Shown: one piece after another, positions 15,837 to 23,998 of the stretch
Layout: each line of letters starts with the position of its first letter
How positions within the stretch are numbered: position 1 is the first letter of the stretch
Source of the DNA: Actinacidiphila acidipaludis
Lineage (GTDB): Bacteria > Actinomycetota > Actinomycetes > Streptomycetales > Streptomycetaceae
Reading direction: 5' to 3'
NCBI RefSeq assembly: GCF_019890725.1
Contig: NZ_JAINZZ010000071.1
Span: forward strand, 1-36,755
DNA: 36,755 nt
The notes under the pieces: generated by a model
Database searches by the model: none
Seen by the model: only the letters and a program-made list of their open reading frames with translations
What the model was told of the DNA's origin: nothing
Position numbers and translations under genes: made by a program

Positions 15837-16900
15837 ACACCGAGCATGCCATCGCCGGCGTCCCGATGAGGTGGGTCGGCCCGGTCAGGATCAGCGGGAA
15901 CGTGGCCACCACCGAGACCCCGGTACCGCTGGCCACCTACGAGTCGCCGCTGTGGCCGTCGGTGGGCCGCGGCGCGAAGGTGTCCATGCTGTGCGAGCAC
16001 GGCATCACCGCCACCCTGGTCGACGAGCGGATGACCCGCTCGGTGCTGGTGGAGGCCACCGACGCCGCGACCGCGCTGGCCGCCGCCCGCACCGTGGACG
16101 ACTCCCTGCAGGAGCTGCGCAAGGTGGTGCGCACCTGCAGCCGCTTCGCCGAACTGATCGCGGTACGGCACGAGATCAACGCCAACCTGCTGTTCCTGCG
16201 GTTCGAGTTCACCACCGGCGACGCCTCCGGGCACAACATGGCCACCCTGGCCTCCGACGCGCTGCTGGCCCACCTGCTGCAGACCGTCCCCGGCATCTCC
16301 TACGGGTCGATCTCCGGGAACTACTGCACCGACAAGAAAGCCACCGCGATCAACGGGATCCTGGGCCGCGGCAAGAACGTCGTCACCGAACTGCTGGTGC
16401 CCCGCGCCGTGGTGACGGACGTGCTGCACACCACCGCCGCGAAGATCGCCCGCCTCAACGTCCACAAGAACATGCTCGGCACGCTGCTGGCCGGCGGGAT
16501 CCGCTCGGCCAACGCCCACTTCGCGAACATGCTGCTGGGCTTCTACCTGGCCACCGGCCAGGACGCGGCGAACATCGTCGAGGGCTCCCAGGGCGTGGTG
16601 ATGGCCGAGGACCGCGACGGCGACCTGTACTTCGCCTGCACCCTGCCCAACCTGATCGTCGGGACCGTCGGCAACGGCAAGGGCCTGCCCTTCGTGGAGA
16701 CCAACCTGGCCCGCCTGGGCTGCCGCGAGCAGGCCCCACCCGGACACAACGCGCGGCGCCTGGCGGTCATCGCCGCGGCCACCGTGCTGTGCGGGGAACT
16801 GTCGCTGCTGGCCGCCCAGACCAACCCCGGCGAGCTGATGCGCGCCCACATGAGCCTGGAACGCACCCCCACAACCGCGAAGGCCGGTGTTCGATCATGA
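15833..16900 (+). CDS. mvaA: Hydroxymethylglutaryl-CoA reductase
   Basis: A 355-residue soluble HMG-CoA reductase producing mevalonate, the committed step. It lacks any membrane anchor, as in Streptomyces. Catalytic residues are identifiable: Glu in TYESPLWP near the N-terminus, Lys in CTDKKATAIN (about 168), Asp in TGQDAANIVEGSQ (about 243) and His in PGHNARRL (about 304). The sequence style is the eukaryote-like class I type found in CL190, where NADPH is the cofactor. ATG 15833 overlaps the isomerase stop by 4 nt (ATGA), and its own stop overlaps the synthase start the same way. Confidence 0.96.
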   Translation: MNTEHAIAGVPMRWVGPVRISGNVATTETPVPLATYESPLWPSVGRGAKVSMLCEHGITATLVDERMTRSVLVEATDAATALAAARTVDDSLQELRKVVRTCSRFAELIAVRHEINANLLFLRFEFTTGDASGHNMATLASDALLAHLLQTVPGISYGSISGNYCTDKKATAINGILGRGKNVVTELLVPRAVVTDVLHTTAAKIARLNVHKNMLGTLLAGGIRSANAHFANMLLGFYLATGQDAANIVEGSQGVVMAEDRDGDLYFACTLPNLIVGTVGNGKGLPFVETNLARLGCREQAPPGHNARRLAVIAAATVLCGELSLLAAQTNPGELMRAHMSLERTPTTAKAGVRS

Positions 16901-18072
16901 CGCACGACCCCGCCATCGGCATCCACGACCTGTCGCTGGCCACCACCGAGTTCGTCCTGCCGCACACCGCGCTGGCCGCCCACAACGGCACCGACATCGG
17001 CAAATACCATGTCGGCATCGGGCAGCGGTCGATGAGCGTGCCCGCCGCCGACGAGGACATCGTCACCCTGGCCGCGTCCGCCGCCGCCCCGCTGATCGCC
17101 ACCCACGGCAGCGACGGCATCCGCACCCTGGTCTTCGCCACCGAATCGTCCATCGACCAGGCCAAGTCCGCCGGGATCTACGTCCACTCCCTGCTCGGCC
17201 TGCCCTCGGCCACCCGCGTGGTGGAACTCAAACAGGCCTGCTACGCCGCCACCGCCGGCCTGCAGTTCGCCATCGGCCTGGTGCGCCGCGACCCCACCCA
17301 GAAGGTCCTGGTCATCGCCAGCGACATCTCCCGCTACGACCTGGACAGCCCCGGCGAGGCCACCCAGGGCGCGGCCGCCGTCGCCCTGCTGGTGAGCGCC
17401 GACCCCGCCCTGCTGCGCATCGAGGACCCCTCGGGGGTGTTCACCGCCGACGTGATGGACTTCTGGCGGCCCAACTACCGCGACACCGCCCTGGTCGACG
17501 GCCAGGAATCGATCACCGCCTACCTGCAGGCCGTCGAGGGCTGCTGGAAGGACTACACCGAGCAGGGCGGCCGCGCACTGCAGGACTTCGCCGCGTTCTG
17601 CTACCACCAGCCGTTCACCAAGATGGCCTACAAGGCCCACCGGCACCTGCTGAACTACACCGGCCACGCCACCGACGAGGACGCCGCCCGCCGCGCCCTG
17701 GCCGACACCACCGGCTACAACACCGTCATCGGCAACAGCTACACCGCCTCGGTGTACCTGGCGCTGGCCTCCCTGCTGGAATCCGGGCAGGACCTGGCCG
17801 GCAAGCCGGTGGCGTTCCTCAGCTACGGCTCGGGCAGCGTCGCGGAGTTCTTCGCCGGCACCGTCGCACCCGGCTACCGGACCGCCGTGCGCACCACCGC
17901 CCACCAGCAGGCCGTCACCCGCCGCCGCGAGGTCGACTACGCCACCTACCGGCAACTGCACGCCACCCGGCTGCCCGCCGACGGCGGCGACCACGCCACC
18001 GCCGAGCAGACCACCGGAGCGTTCCGGCTGGCCGCGCTGCGCGGCCACAAACGCATCTACACCACCCGCTGA
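16897..18072 (+). CDS. mvaS: Hydroxymethylglutaryl-CoA synthase
   Basis: A 391-residue thiolase-fold enzyme condensing acetyl-CoA with acetoacetyl-CoA to HMG-CoA. The nucleophilic Cys is in ELKQACYAATAGLQ (C115). The general-acid Glu region lies earlier in FATESSIDQAKSAG, and the C-terminal-half signatures are HQPFTKMAYKAH (catalytic His) and YTASVYLALASLLE followed by FLSYGSGSVAEFF. The size matches bacterial HMGS. ATG 16897 overlaps the reductase stop by 4 nt. The next gene supplies its acetoacetyl-CoA substrate. Confidence 0.97.
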   Translation: MTHDPAIGIHDLSLATTEFVLPHTALAAHNGTDIGKYHVGIGQRSMSVPAADEDIVTLAASAAAPLIATHGSDGIRTLVFATESSIDQAKSAGIYVHSLLGLPSATRVVELKQACYAATAGLQFAIGLVRRDPTQKVLVIASDISRYDLDSPGEATQGAAAVALLVSADPALLRIEDPSGVFTADVMDFWRPNYRDTALVDGQESITAYLQAVEGCWKDYTEQGGRALQDFAAFCYHQPFTKMAYKAHRHLLNYTGHATDEDAARRALADTTGYNTVIGNSYTASVYLALASLLESGQDLAGKPVAFLSYGSGSVAEFFAGTVAPGYRTAVRTTAHQQAVTRRREVDYATYRQLHATRLPADGGDHATAEQTTGAFRLAALRGHKRIYTTR

Positions 18073-18104
18073 ACCCCCGGCCCCCAGGGAAGGACAGCCA
18101 GCCC

Positions 18105-19079
18105 ATGACCGACGTCGCGATCCTCGGCACCGGCTCCTACGTGCCGGAGCGTGTGGTGTCCAACGACGAGGCCGGCGCGGCCGCCGGCGTCGACGACGCG
18201 TGGATCACCGGCAAGACCGCGATCGCCCGGCGCCGCTGGGCAGCCGGCCACCAGGCCACCTCCGACCTGGCCACCGCCGCCGCCCGCGCCGCCCTGGCCT
18301 CGGCCGGCATCACCCCCGCCGACGTGACGGTGATCGTGGTCGCCACCTCCACCCCCGACCGGCCGCAGCCGCCGACCGCCGCCTACGTCCAGCACAACCT
18401 GCGGGCCACCGACGCCGCCGCCTTCGACGTCAACGCCGTGTGCTCCAGCGAGGTGTTCGCCCTGTCGGCCGCCGAAGGCCTGCTGGCCCGCCGCGGCGGC
18501 CACGCCCTGGTCGTCGGCGCCGACCTGTACTCGCGGATCCTCAACCCCGCCGACCGGCGCACGGTGGTCCTCTTCGGTGACGGCGCCGGCGCGATGGTGC
18601 TCGGCCCCGGCACCGGCGGCCGCATCCGGCACCTGGTGCTGCACACCTTCGGCGACCTGGCGGACCTGATCCAGGTGCCCGGCGGCGGCAGCCGCCGCCC
18701 CCTGGACGGGCCCGCCCTGGCCGACGGCGCCCAGTACTTCACCATGGACGGCCGCGGCGTGCGCCGCTTCGTGGAGGACCGGCTGCCGCAGCTGACCAAG
18801 CAGTTCCTCCACGAAGCCGGCGTCGTCCCCGACGACATCGCCCACTTCATCCCGCACCAGGCCAACGGCGTCATGCTCGACACCGTCTTCGCCGACCTGG
18901 CCCTGCCCAACGCCGTGATGCACCTGACGCTGACCGACCTGGGCAACACCGGCGCCGCGTCCATCCCGATCACCTTGGACCACGCCGCGCGCACCGGCGC
19001 CCTGCACCGCGGCGACCTGATCCTGCTGGCCGGGTTCGGCGGCGGCATGTCCGCCGGATTCGCGCTCGTCCAATGGTGA
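18105..19079 (+). CDS. nphT7: NphT7-type acetoacetyl-CoA synthase (KAS III fold)
   Basis: A 324-residue KAS III-like enzyme expected to condense acetyl-CoA and malonyl-CoA irreversibly to acetoacetyl-CoA, replacing a thiolase. The catalytic triad is C113 (NAVCSSEVF), H251 (IPHQAN) and N281 (GNTGAASIP). It is nearly collinear with NphT7 of Streptomyces CL190 as recalled, sharing ATSTPDRPQPPTAAYVQH, GADLYSRILNPADR and VVLFGDGAGAMVLG. The start ATG 18105 follows CAGGGAAGGA. It ends the mevalonate operon in the same place as in CL190. Because the condensation is driven by decarboxylation, it pushes flux into the pathway. A fatty-acid KAS III role is less likely given the context. Confidence 0.96.
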   Translation: MTDVAILGTGSYVPERVVSNDEAGAAAGVDDAWITGKTAIARRRWAAGHQATSDLATAAARAALASAGITPADVTVIVVATSTPDRPQPPTAAYVQHNLRATDAAAFDVNAVCSSEVFALSAAEGLLARRGGHALVVGADLYSRILNPADRRTVVLFGDGAGAMVLGPGTGGRIRHLVLHTFGDLADLIQVPGGGSRRPLDGPALADGAQYFTMDGRGVRRFVEDRLPQLTKQFLHEAGVVPDDIAHFIPHQANGVMLDTVFADLALPNAVMHLTLTDLGNTGAASIPITLDHAARTGALHRGDLILLAGFGGGMSAGFALVQW

Positions 19080-19167
19080 ACCCCCCGCCGCCCGCCGGCC
19101 CCTCCAGCCACCCGCCCGCCGTCGTCGTCACTCGCGCCCCTGCCCGCACCTGCCGCCCTCCACCCTT

Positions 19168-19187
19168 CCGGTGGGCCCGCCCACCGG
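19168..19187. terminator. 9-2-9 perfect palindrome between mevalonate operon and CreE-like gene
   Basis: CCGGTGGGC (19168-19176) and GCCCACCGG (19179-19187) are separated by CC, located 90 nt after nphT7 and 15 nt before the next ATG. It may be a terminator/processing hairpin or an operator controlling the next two genes. Its closeness to the RBS means that, if folded, it could affect translation. Confidence 0.45.
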
Positions 19188-19202
19188 GCGAAGACAGGAA
19201 TC

Positions 19203-21143
19203 ATGACGACGACACATCGCAGCGTGTGCGTGATCGGCGCCGGCCCGCGCGGCCTGTCCGTGATCGAACGACTGTGCGCGCACGCCCGTACGCTGCCCGC
19301 CGGCTCCCGCCTCGACATCCACCTCGCCGACCCCTACCCGCCCGGCCCCGGCCGGGTGTGGCGCACCGACCAGTCCGAGCACCTGCTGATGAACACCGTC
19401 GCCGGCCAGATCTCGGTGTTCACCGACGCCAGCGTCGACCTGTCCGGCCCGCTGGAACCCGGCCCGAGCCTGCACCAGTGGGCCGCGGCCCTGGCCGCCG
19501 ACCCCGACGCCGCCACCGACGCCGACCCCGACGGCGCGCTGCGCCGCCAGGCCCGGCTGCTGGGCCCGGACACCTACCCCACCCGCGCCTTCTACGGCCA
19601 CTACCTGGCCTGGGCCTACCGGCACATCCTGGCCCGCGCCCCCCGCGCGGTCACCGTGCACCACCACCGGCTGACCGCCGTGGCCCTCGACGACGAACCC
19701 CACCGCGCCGGCCGGGCCGGCGCGCCGCGCCAGCAGGTCGTCCTGGAGGACGGCACCACCCTGCACGGCCTGGACGCGGTCGTGTTGTGCCAGGGACACC
19801 TGCCCGCCGCCCCCGACCCGGCCGAACGCGACTTCGCCCACCGCGCCCGCGCCGCCGGCCTGACCCACATCGCCCCGGCCAACCCCGCCGACACCGACCT
19901 GCCGGAGCGCCTGCTGCCGCCCGGCACCCCGGTGCTGCTGCGCGGCCTGGGCCTGAACTTCTTCGACTACCTCACCGAACTGACCGCCGGACGCGGCGGC
20001 GCCTTCACCCGCCGCCACGGCGAACTGGTCTACCGCCCCAGCGGCCGGGAACCGGCCCTGTACGCCGGCTCCCGGCGCGGCGTGCCGTACCAGGCCCGCG
20101 GCGAGAACGAGAAGGGCCCGCACGGCCGGCACGAACCGCGGCTGTTCACCGCCGCCGCGATCGCCGCGCTGCGCCGCGACAACCCCGGTGGCCTGGACTT
20201 CCGCACCCAGCTGTGGCCGCTGATCGCCCGCGAGGTCGAGACCGTGTACTACCGCACGATCCTGACCTCCCGCGGCCACGTCACCCGCGCCGCCACCTTC
20301 GAGGCCGAGTACCTGGCCGCCGGCTTCACCCCCGGGCAGAGCGACCCGATCCTGTCGGCCTACGGCTTCGGCGAGAAGTACCGCCTGGACTGGGACCTGC
20401 TGGCCCGCCCCTACCGCGACCGGGACTTCACCGGCACCGCGGACTTCACCCACTGGCTGCTGGACCACCTGCGCGAGGACGTCACCGACGCCGCCGCCGG
20501 CAACGTCAGCGGCCCCCGCAAAGCCGCCCTGGACGTCCTGCGGGACCTGCGCAACGAAGTACGCCTGGCCGTCGACCACGCCGGCCTGACCGGCGACTCC
20601 CACCGCGACGACCTCGACCACTGGTACACCCCCCTCAACGCCCACCTGTCGATCGGGCCGCCGGCACGCCGCGTGGAGGAACTCATCGCCCTCATCGACG
20701 CCGGCATCCTGCGCGTCATCGGCCCCCGCATGGCCGTCACCGTCCACGACGACGGCTACCACGCGCACTCCCCGCTGGTGCCCGGCTCCACCGTCCGCAC
20801 CCGCGCCCTGATCGAGGCCCGGCTGCCGGCGATCACCGTCCACCGCACCCGCGACCGGCTGCTGCGGCACCTGCTGACCACCGGCCAGTGCACCGCCCAC
20901 CGCATCCCCACCCGCGACCGCGGCGCCTACCTCACCGACGGACTGGCCGTCACCGCCCGCCCCTTCCACCTGATCGACGCCGCCGGCCACCCCCACCCCC
21001 GCCGCTTCGCCTTCGGCGTGCCCACCGAAGCCGTCCACTGGGTCACCGCCGCCGGCATCCGCCCCGGCGTCAACTCGGTGACCCTCACCGACTCCGACGC
21101 CATCGCCCTGGCCGCCCTGACCACCGGGGGACCCACACCATGA
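19203..21143 (+). CDS. FAD/NAD(P)-binding N-monooxygenase, CreE/FzmM-like
   Basis: A 646-residue flavoprotein with an N-terminal dinucleotide-binding motif, VIGAGPRGLSVIERL (10-24), followed by a WRTDQSEHLLMNTVAGQISVF-type segment and a second NAD(P)-binding region (GTPVLLRGLGLNFFDYL). This architecture is that of the large FAD/NAD(P)-binding protein family including CreE (cremeomycin) and FzmM (fosfazinomycin), which oxidise the amino group of L-aspartate to nitrosuccinate. The main support is the next gene, a CreD-like lyase overlapping by 4 nt. ATG 19203 follows an AGGAA RBS. Without that neighbour the safe call would be only an FAD-dependent oxidoreductase; I regard the nitrosuccinate role as likely but not proven. 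Confidence 0.85.
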   Translation: MTTTHRSVCVIGAGPRGLSVIERLCAHARTLPAGSRLDIHLADPYPPGPGRVWRTDQSEHLLMNTVAGQISVFTDASVDLSGPLEPGPSLHQWAAALAADPDAATDADPDGALRRQARLLGPDTYPTRAFYGHYLAWAYRHILARAPRAVTVHHHRLTAVALDDEPHRAGRAGAPRQQVVLEDGTTLHGLDAVVLCQGHLPAAPDPAERDFAHRARAAGLTHIAPANPADTDLPERLLPPGTPVLLRGLGLNFFDYLTELTAGRGGAFTRRHGELVYRPSGREPALYAGSRRGVPYQARGENEKGPHGRHEPRLFTAAAIAALRRDNPGGLDFRTQLWPLIAREVETVYYRTILTSRGHVTRAATFEAEYLAAGFTPGQSDPILSAYGFGEKYRLDWDLLARPYRDRDFTGTADFTHWLLDHLREDVTDAAAGNVSGPRKAALDVLRDLRNEVRLAVDHAGLTGDSHRDDLDHWYTPLNAHLSIGPPARRVEELIALIDAGILRVIGPRMAVTVHDDGYHAHSPLVPGSTVRTRALIEARLPAITVHRTRDRLLRHLLTTGQCTAHRIPTRDRGAYLTDGLAVTARPFHLIDAAGHPHPRRFAFGVPTEAVHWVTAAGIRPGVNSVTLTDSDAIALAALTTGGPTP

Positions 21144-22630
21144 CCACCCCGACCGCCCCGACCACCGCCGCCACCCCCGGCCCCGCTCCTGCCGAGGGGG
21201 CGCCGCCGCTGGAGACCGGACTGCTGGCCCCGGTGTGGGCCGGCACACCGGCCGCGGCCGCCGTCAGCGACGCGGCCTGGCTGACCGCGATGCTGCGCGC
21301 CGAGGCCGCCCTGGCCCGCGCCCAGGCCCGCCTGGGCGCCGTCCCGGCCGCCGCCGCCACCGCCATCACCGCCACCGCCGCCACCGCCACCCTGGACCTG
21401 CCCGCCATCGCCCGCGCCGCCCGCGAATCGGCCAACCCCGTCGTCGCCCTGGTCCGGCACTTCACCGCCGCGGTCGCCGAACGCGACGAGCAGGCCGCCG
21501 CGTTCGTCCACCGCGGCTCCACCAGCCAGGACATCCTCGACACCGCCACCGTCCTGGTCGCCGGCCACGCCCTGGCCATCACCCGCGCCGACCTGGCCGC
21601 CACCGCCACCGCCCTGACCACACTCGCGCACACCCACCACCACACCCTGATGGCCGGCCGCACCCTGGCCCTGCACGCCGTCCCCACCACCTTCGGCCTC
21701 AAAGCCGCCGGCTGGCGCCACCTGGTCCTGGACGCCATCGCCAAGATCGACCACAGCGCCGCCGCGCTGACCGTCCAGCTCGGCGGCGCCGCCGGCACCC
21801 TGGCCGGCTACCTCCAGCACGCACCCGGCCACCACGAGGACTACGCCGGCGAACTGACCGCCGCGTTCGCCGCCGAACTGGGCCTGGGCGCGCCCCTGCT
21901 GCCCTGGCACGTCCTGCGCACCCCGATCGCCGACCTGGCCGGCGCCGCGGCGTTCGTGTGCGCGGCCCTGGGCAAGATCGCCGTCGACGTGCTGTCCCTG
22001 ACCCGCACCGAGGTCGGCGAGGTCCACGAAGGGGCACCCGCCGGCCGCGGCGCTTCCTCGGCGATGCCCCACAAACGCAACCCCGTCCTGGCCACCGCGA
22101 TCCGCTCCGCCGCCCTGCAGGCACCCCCGCTCGCCGCGACCGTGCTGGCCTGTGTGCCCAGCGAGGACGAACGCTCCGCCGGCGCCTGGCACGCCGAATG
22201 GGAACCCCTGCGCGCCCTGCTGCGCCTGGCCGGCGGCGCCGCCGCCCAGGCCGCGGAGCTGTGCACGCACCTGGAGACCGACCCGGCCCGGATGCGCGCC
22301 AACACCGCCCTGACCCACGGCCAGATCGTCTCCGAGAAGATCACCGCCCACCTCGCGCCGCTGCTCGGGCCCGCCCGCGCCCGCCGGCTGCTGACCGACG
22401 CCTGCACCCGGGCGGCCGCCACCGGCCGCAGCCTGCGCGACGTCCTGAGCGCCGACCCCGCCTTCACCGCCGCCCTGCAGGACACCGGCACCGGCCTCGA
22501 CGCGCTGTTCGACCCCGCCGCCTACACCGGGGCCGCGGCAGCGCTGACCACCGCAGCACTGTCGCGGCCCCTGCCCGCGGCGCCCGCCGTCCTCAGCAGG
22601 CTTTGCGGCGCCCCAGAGCGATCCGGGTGA
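21140..22630 (+). CDS. Fumarase/aspartase-superfamily lyase, CreD/FzmL-like (candidate nitrosuccinate lyase)
   Basis: A 496-residue helical lyase of the adenylosuccinate lyase/3-carboxymuconate cycloisomerase branch. The superfamily signature loop GRGASSAMPHKRNPV lies near 302-316, and the substrate-contact motif HRGSTSQDILDTA lies near 130-142. The N-terminal 25 residues are a Thr/Ala/Pro-rich extension. CreD and FzmL belong to this branch and release nitrous acid from nitrosuccinate, leaving fumarate. ATG 21140 overlaps the flavoprotein stop (ATGA), so the pair is co-translated as in known aspartate-nitrosuccinate clusters. Its 3' end runs 38 bp into the convergent HTH gene. True muconate cycloisomerase or adenylosuccinate lyase activity is less likely because no catabolic or purine genes are nearby. 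Confidence 0.88.
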   Translation: MTTPTAPTTAATPGPAPAEGAPPLETGLLAPVWAGTPAAAAVSDAAWLTAMLRAEAALARAQARLGAVPAAAATAITATAATATLDLPAIARAARESANPVVALVRHFTAAVAERDEQAAAFVHRGSTSQDILDTATVLVAGHALAITRADLAATATALTTLAHTHHHTLMAGRTLALHAVPTTFGLKAAGWRHLVLDAIAKIDHSAAALTVQLGGAAGTLAGYLQHAPGHHEDYAGELTAAFAAELGLGAPLLPWHVLRTPIADLAGAAAFVCAALGKIAVDVLSLTRTEVGEVHEGAPAGRGASSAMPHKRNPVLATAIRSAALQAPPLAATVLACVPSEDERSAGAWHAEWEPLRALLRLAGGAAAQAAELCTHLETDPARMRANTALTHGQIVSEKITAHLAPLLGPARARRLLTDACTRAAATGRSLRDVLSADPAFTAALQDTGTGLDALFDPAAYTGAAAALTTAALSRPLPAAPAVLSRLCGAPERSG

Positions 22631-22781
22631 CCTCGTCGATGTCGAACTGGGAGCGGCCCGGCGTGCCGTAGCGGGTGATCTTCCCGCGGCTGACCCACTT
22701 GCGGATCGTCGCCTCGGTCACACTGGCCGCCAGCGCCGCGACCGCGGTGGGCACCAGCCGGTCCTGCGGAGGTCTGCTCAT
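22593..22781 (-). CDS. Small helix-turn-helix protein (MerR/excisionase-type HTH)
   Basis: A 62-residue protein that is almost entirely a winged helix-turn-helix: LVPTAVAALAASVTEATIRKWVSRGK carries helix-turn-recognition helix and TPGRSQFDIDEVTRIA the wing and following helix, as in BldC-like or excisionase-like HTH_17 domains. It has no effector domain. Its ATG overlaps the stop of the upstream OvmZ-like gene by 4 nt, so the two are co-translated. Its 3' end overlaps the convergent CreD-like gene by 38 bp. It is probably a DNA-binding partner in cluster regulation; its target is unknown. Confidence 0.82.
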   Translation of the reverse strand: MSRPPQDRLVPTAVAALAASVTEATIRKWVSRGKITRYGTPGRSQFDIDEVTRIALGRRKAC

Positions 22782-23407
22782 GCCCCGGCCGCCTTCCGCT
22801 CCCGCGTCACCAGCGGCCGCAGCGTGATCCACTCGTGCATGTCCCACGAATGCCCCGACGAACAGCCGATACTGCTCCTGCCGCCCGGCGACGCCCCCCG
22901 CCCGGCGGAGGTGATCACCCCCGGGCAGCCGGCCACCACACACCGCCGGTTCAGCGACCCGCCGTCACCCGGCCCGGGATCGATCGCCCGCAGCAGCTCG
23001 GCCTTGAGATCCTCGATCTCGTCGGCGAAGTCCGCCGCCGGCGGCTGCGCGGCCAGCCACGCCACGTTCGCCAGCAGCATCCGCGTCAGCTGCGGCACCG
23101 ACCGGCTCGGCGCGGCCCGGCCCCGCTCGTCGACGACGAACTCCGACCACGACTCCAAAATGGCCACGATGTCCCGCCGCGCATCCAGCGCCGACATGTT
23201 CAGATGATCCTTGCTGCGGCTGCCCGACACCCGCGTGCCGCTCATCCGCCGCGACACCGGCGCAATATGGTGAAGGCTCTCCTGATACAGCGGCGGAAGC
23301 GCCCGCAGATTACCCTCCACCTGCTCGATACACGGCCCGCACAGCAAAGACCCGGACGCCGCGCGGAGCTGCATGGGATGGTTTCTTGCGCATGCGTGAA
23401 ACTCCAT
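22778..23407 (-). CDS. OvmZ-like putative regulatory protein with two Cys/His clusters
   Basis: A 209-residue cytosolic protein with a metal-site-like cluster at each end: CARNHPMQLRAASGSLLCGPC near the N-terminus and C-x4-C ... IGCSSGHSW near the C-terminus. Both look like small zinc-binding modules around a helical middle. It resembles proteins I recall being annotated OvmZ in Streptomyces antibiotic clusters; their biochemical function is not established to my knowledge. The start is ATG 23407 (minus strand), preceded by an excellent GGAAAGGAG about 5 nt upstream; longer frames upstream lack an RBS. It forms a two-gene operon with the HTH protein, which suggests a regulatory pair. It is divergent from the prenyl synthase across a 591-nt gap. 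Confidence 0.75.
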   Translation of the reverse strand: MEFHACARNHPMQLRAASGSLLCGPCIEQVEGNLRALPPLYQESLHHIAPVSRRMSGTRVSGSRSKDHLNMSALDARRDIVAILESWSEFVVDERGRAAPSRSVPQLTRMLLANVAWLAAQPPAADFADEIEDLKAELLRAIDPGPGDGGSLNRRCVVAGCPGVITSAGRGASPGGRSSIGCSSGHSWDMHEWITLRPLVTRERKAAGA

Positions 23408-23598
23408 GAATCTCCTTTCCGGGGTCATTCGCCTGGCACACCGCACAGGCCCCGAATTCCCGCGCGGAATGCTGCAGTTCACCTCCGGACGGCGGCCCCG
23501 CTCACAGGCCGCGTCACCACCGGGAGCAGTCCCGGCCGGTTTGCGCATCGCACCCTTGCGTTCCCGTGCCACACCGCGGCACCACGGCCGCGCGGCCC

Positions 23599-23627
23599 GG
23601 CCGGAAAAACACAACGAAATTCCGGCC
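23599..23627. promoter_or_regulatory. Inverted repeat in an AT-rich patch, possible operator
   Basis: GGCCGGAA (23599-23606) and TTCCGGCC (23620-23627) form a perfect 8-bp inverted repeat around a 13-nt A-rich spacer, about 190 nt upstream of the OvmZ-like start. The AT-rich centre is unusual for this DNA and fits a dimeric regulator site; a hairpin is the alternative. Confidence 0.4.
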
Positions 23628-23672
23628 CTTATTCATCGGTGATTTCCCGTCCCGGCGGGCCGGCCAGCGGCC

Positions 23673-23700
23673 CTGACGTCCTCGGTGGACAGCGCATAAT
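23673..23700 (+). promoter_or_regulatory. Candidate promoter for the polyprenyl synthase gene
   Basis: CTGACG (23673-23678) and CATAAT (23695-23700) are separated by 16 nt and resemble a vegetative sigma-factor promoter. Transcription from here would give a leader of nearly 300 nt before GTG 23999, which is long. The match is moderate. Confidence 0.35.
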
Positions 23701-23998
23701 GTGCTTTCCCTGCCCCCAGACGAGACCGGACGAATCTACGGGTGCACTGGGAGAATTCCACGGGGAAGTTGAAGGTGTCAACGCTCACCATGCGCAGTCC
23801 ATCGTCCCTACAGTGGGACTCCAGACTCCTGCCGCCACGGCCCGGCAGCATGGGCACGGCGGACGCCCACCCCCCCCGGGCCGCACCCCCGGCCGCATCC
23901 CTCGCCACACCTTCGGCCGCGCCCGCTCGTTTGTCCCGGTGCGGGCACGCGCGCCCGGGCCATCTGTCCCGTGACGAAACCCAGTTGAGGAGAGTGCT

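Larger units (their letters stand above)
23408..23998. other. Divergent intergenic region, likely control region
   Basis: The 591-nt gap between the divergent OvmZ-like gene and polyprenyl synthase is less GC-rich than the rest, with AT-richer patches at 23600-23640 and 23690-23790. It contains an 8-bp inverted repeat (23599-23627), a promoter-like pair (23673-23700) and a short GTTGA/TCAAC inverted repeat (23768-23782). Open frames across it lack ribosome binding sites, and I do not call a gene. Confidence 0.6.

Noticed and set aside
18105..19079. Fatty-acid KAS III (FabH) or another PKS starter enzyme
   Set aside because: Near-collinear match to NphT7 as recalled and position at the end of a mevalonate operon make acetoacetyl-CoA synthase far more likely.
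21140..22630. Calling the lyase adenylosuccinate lyase or 3-carboxymuconate cycloisomerase
   Set aside because: The signature loop is shared by the whole superfamily; the overlap with a CreE-like flavoprotein and the absence of purine or protocatechuate genes favour a CreD/FzmL-type role.
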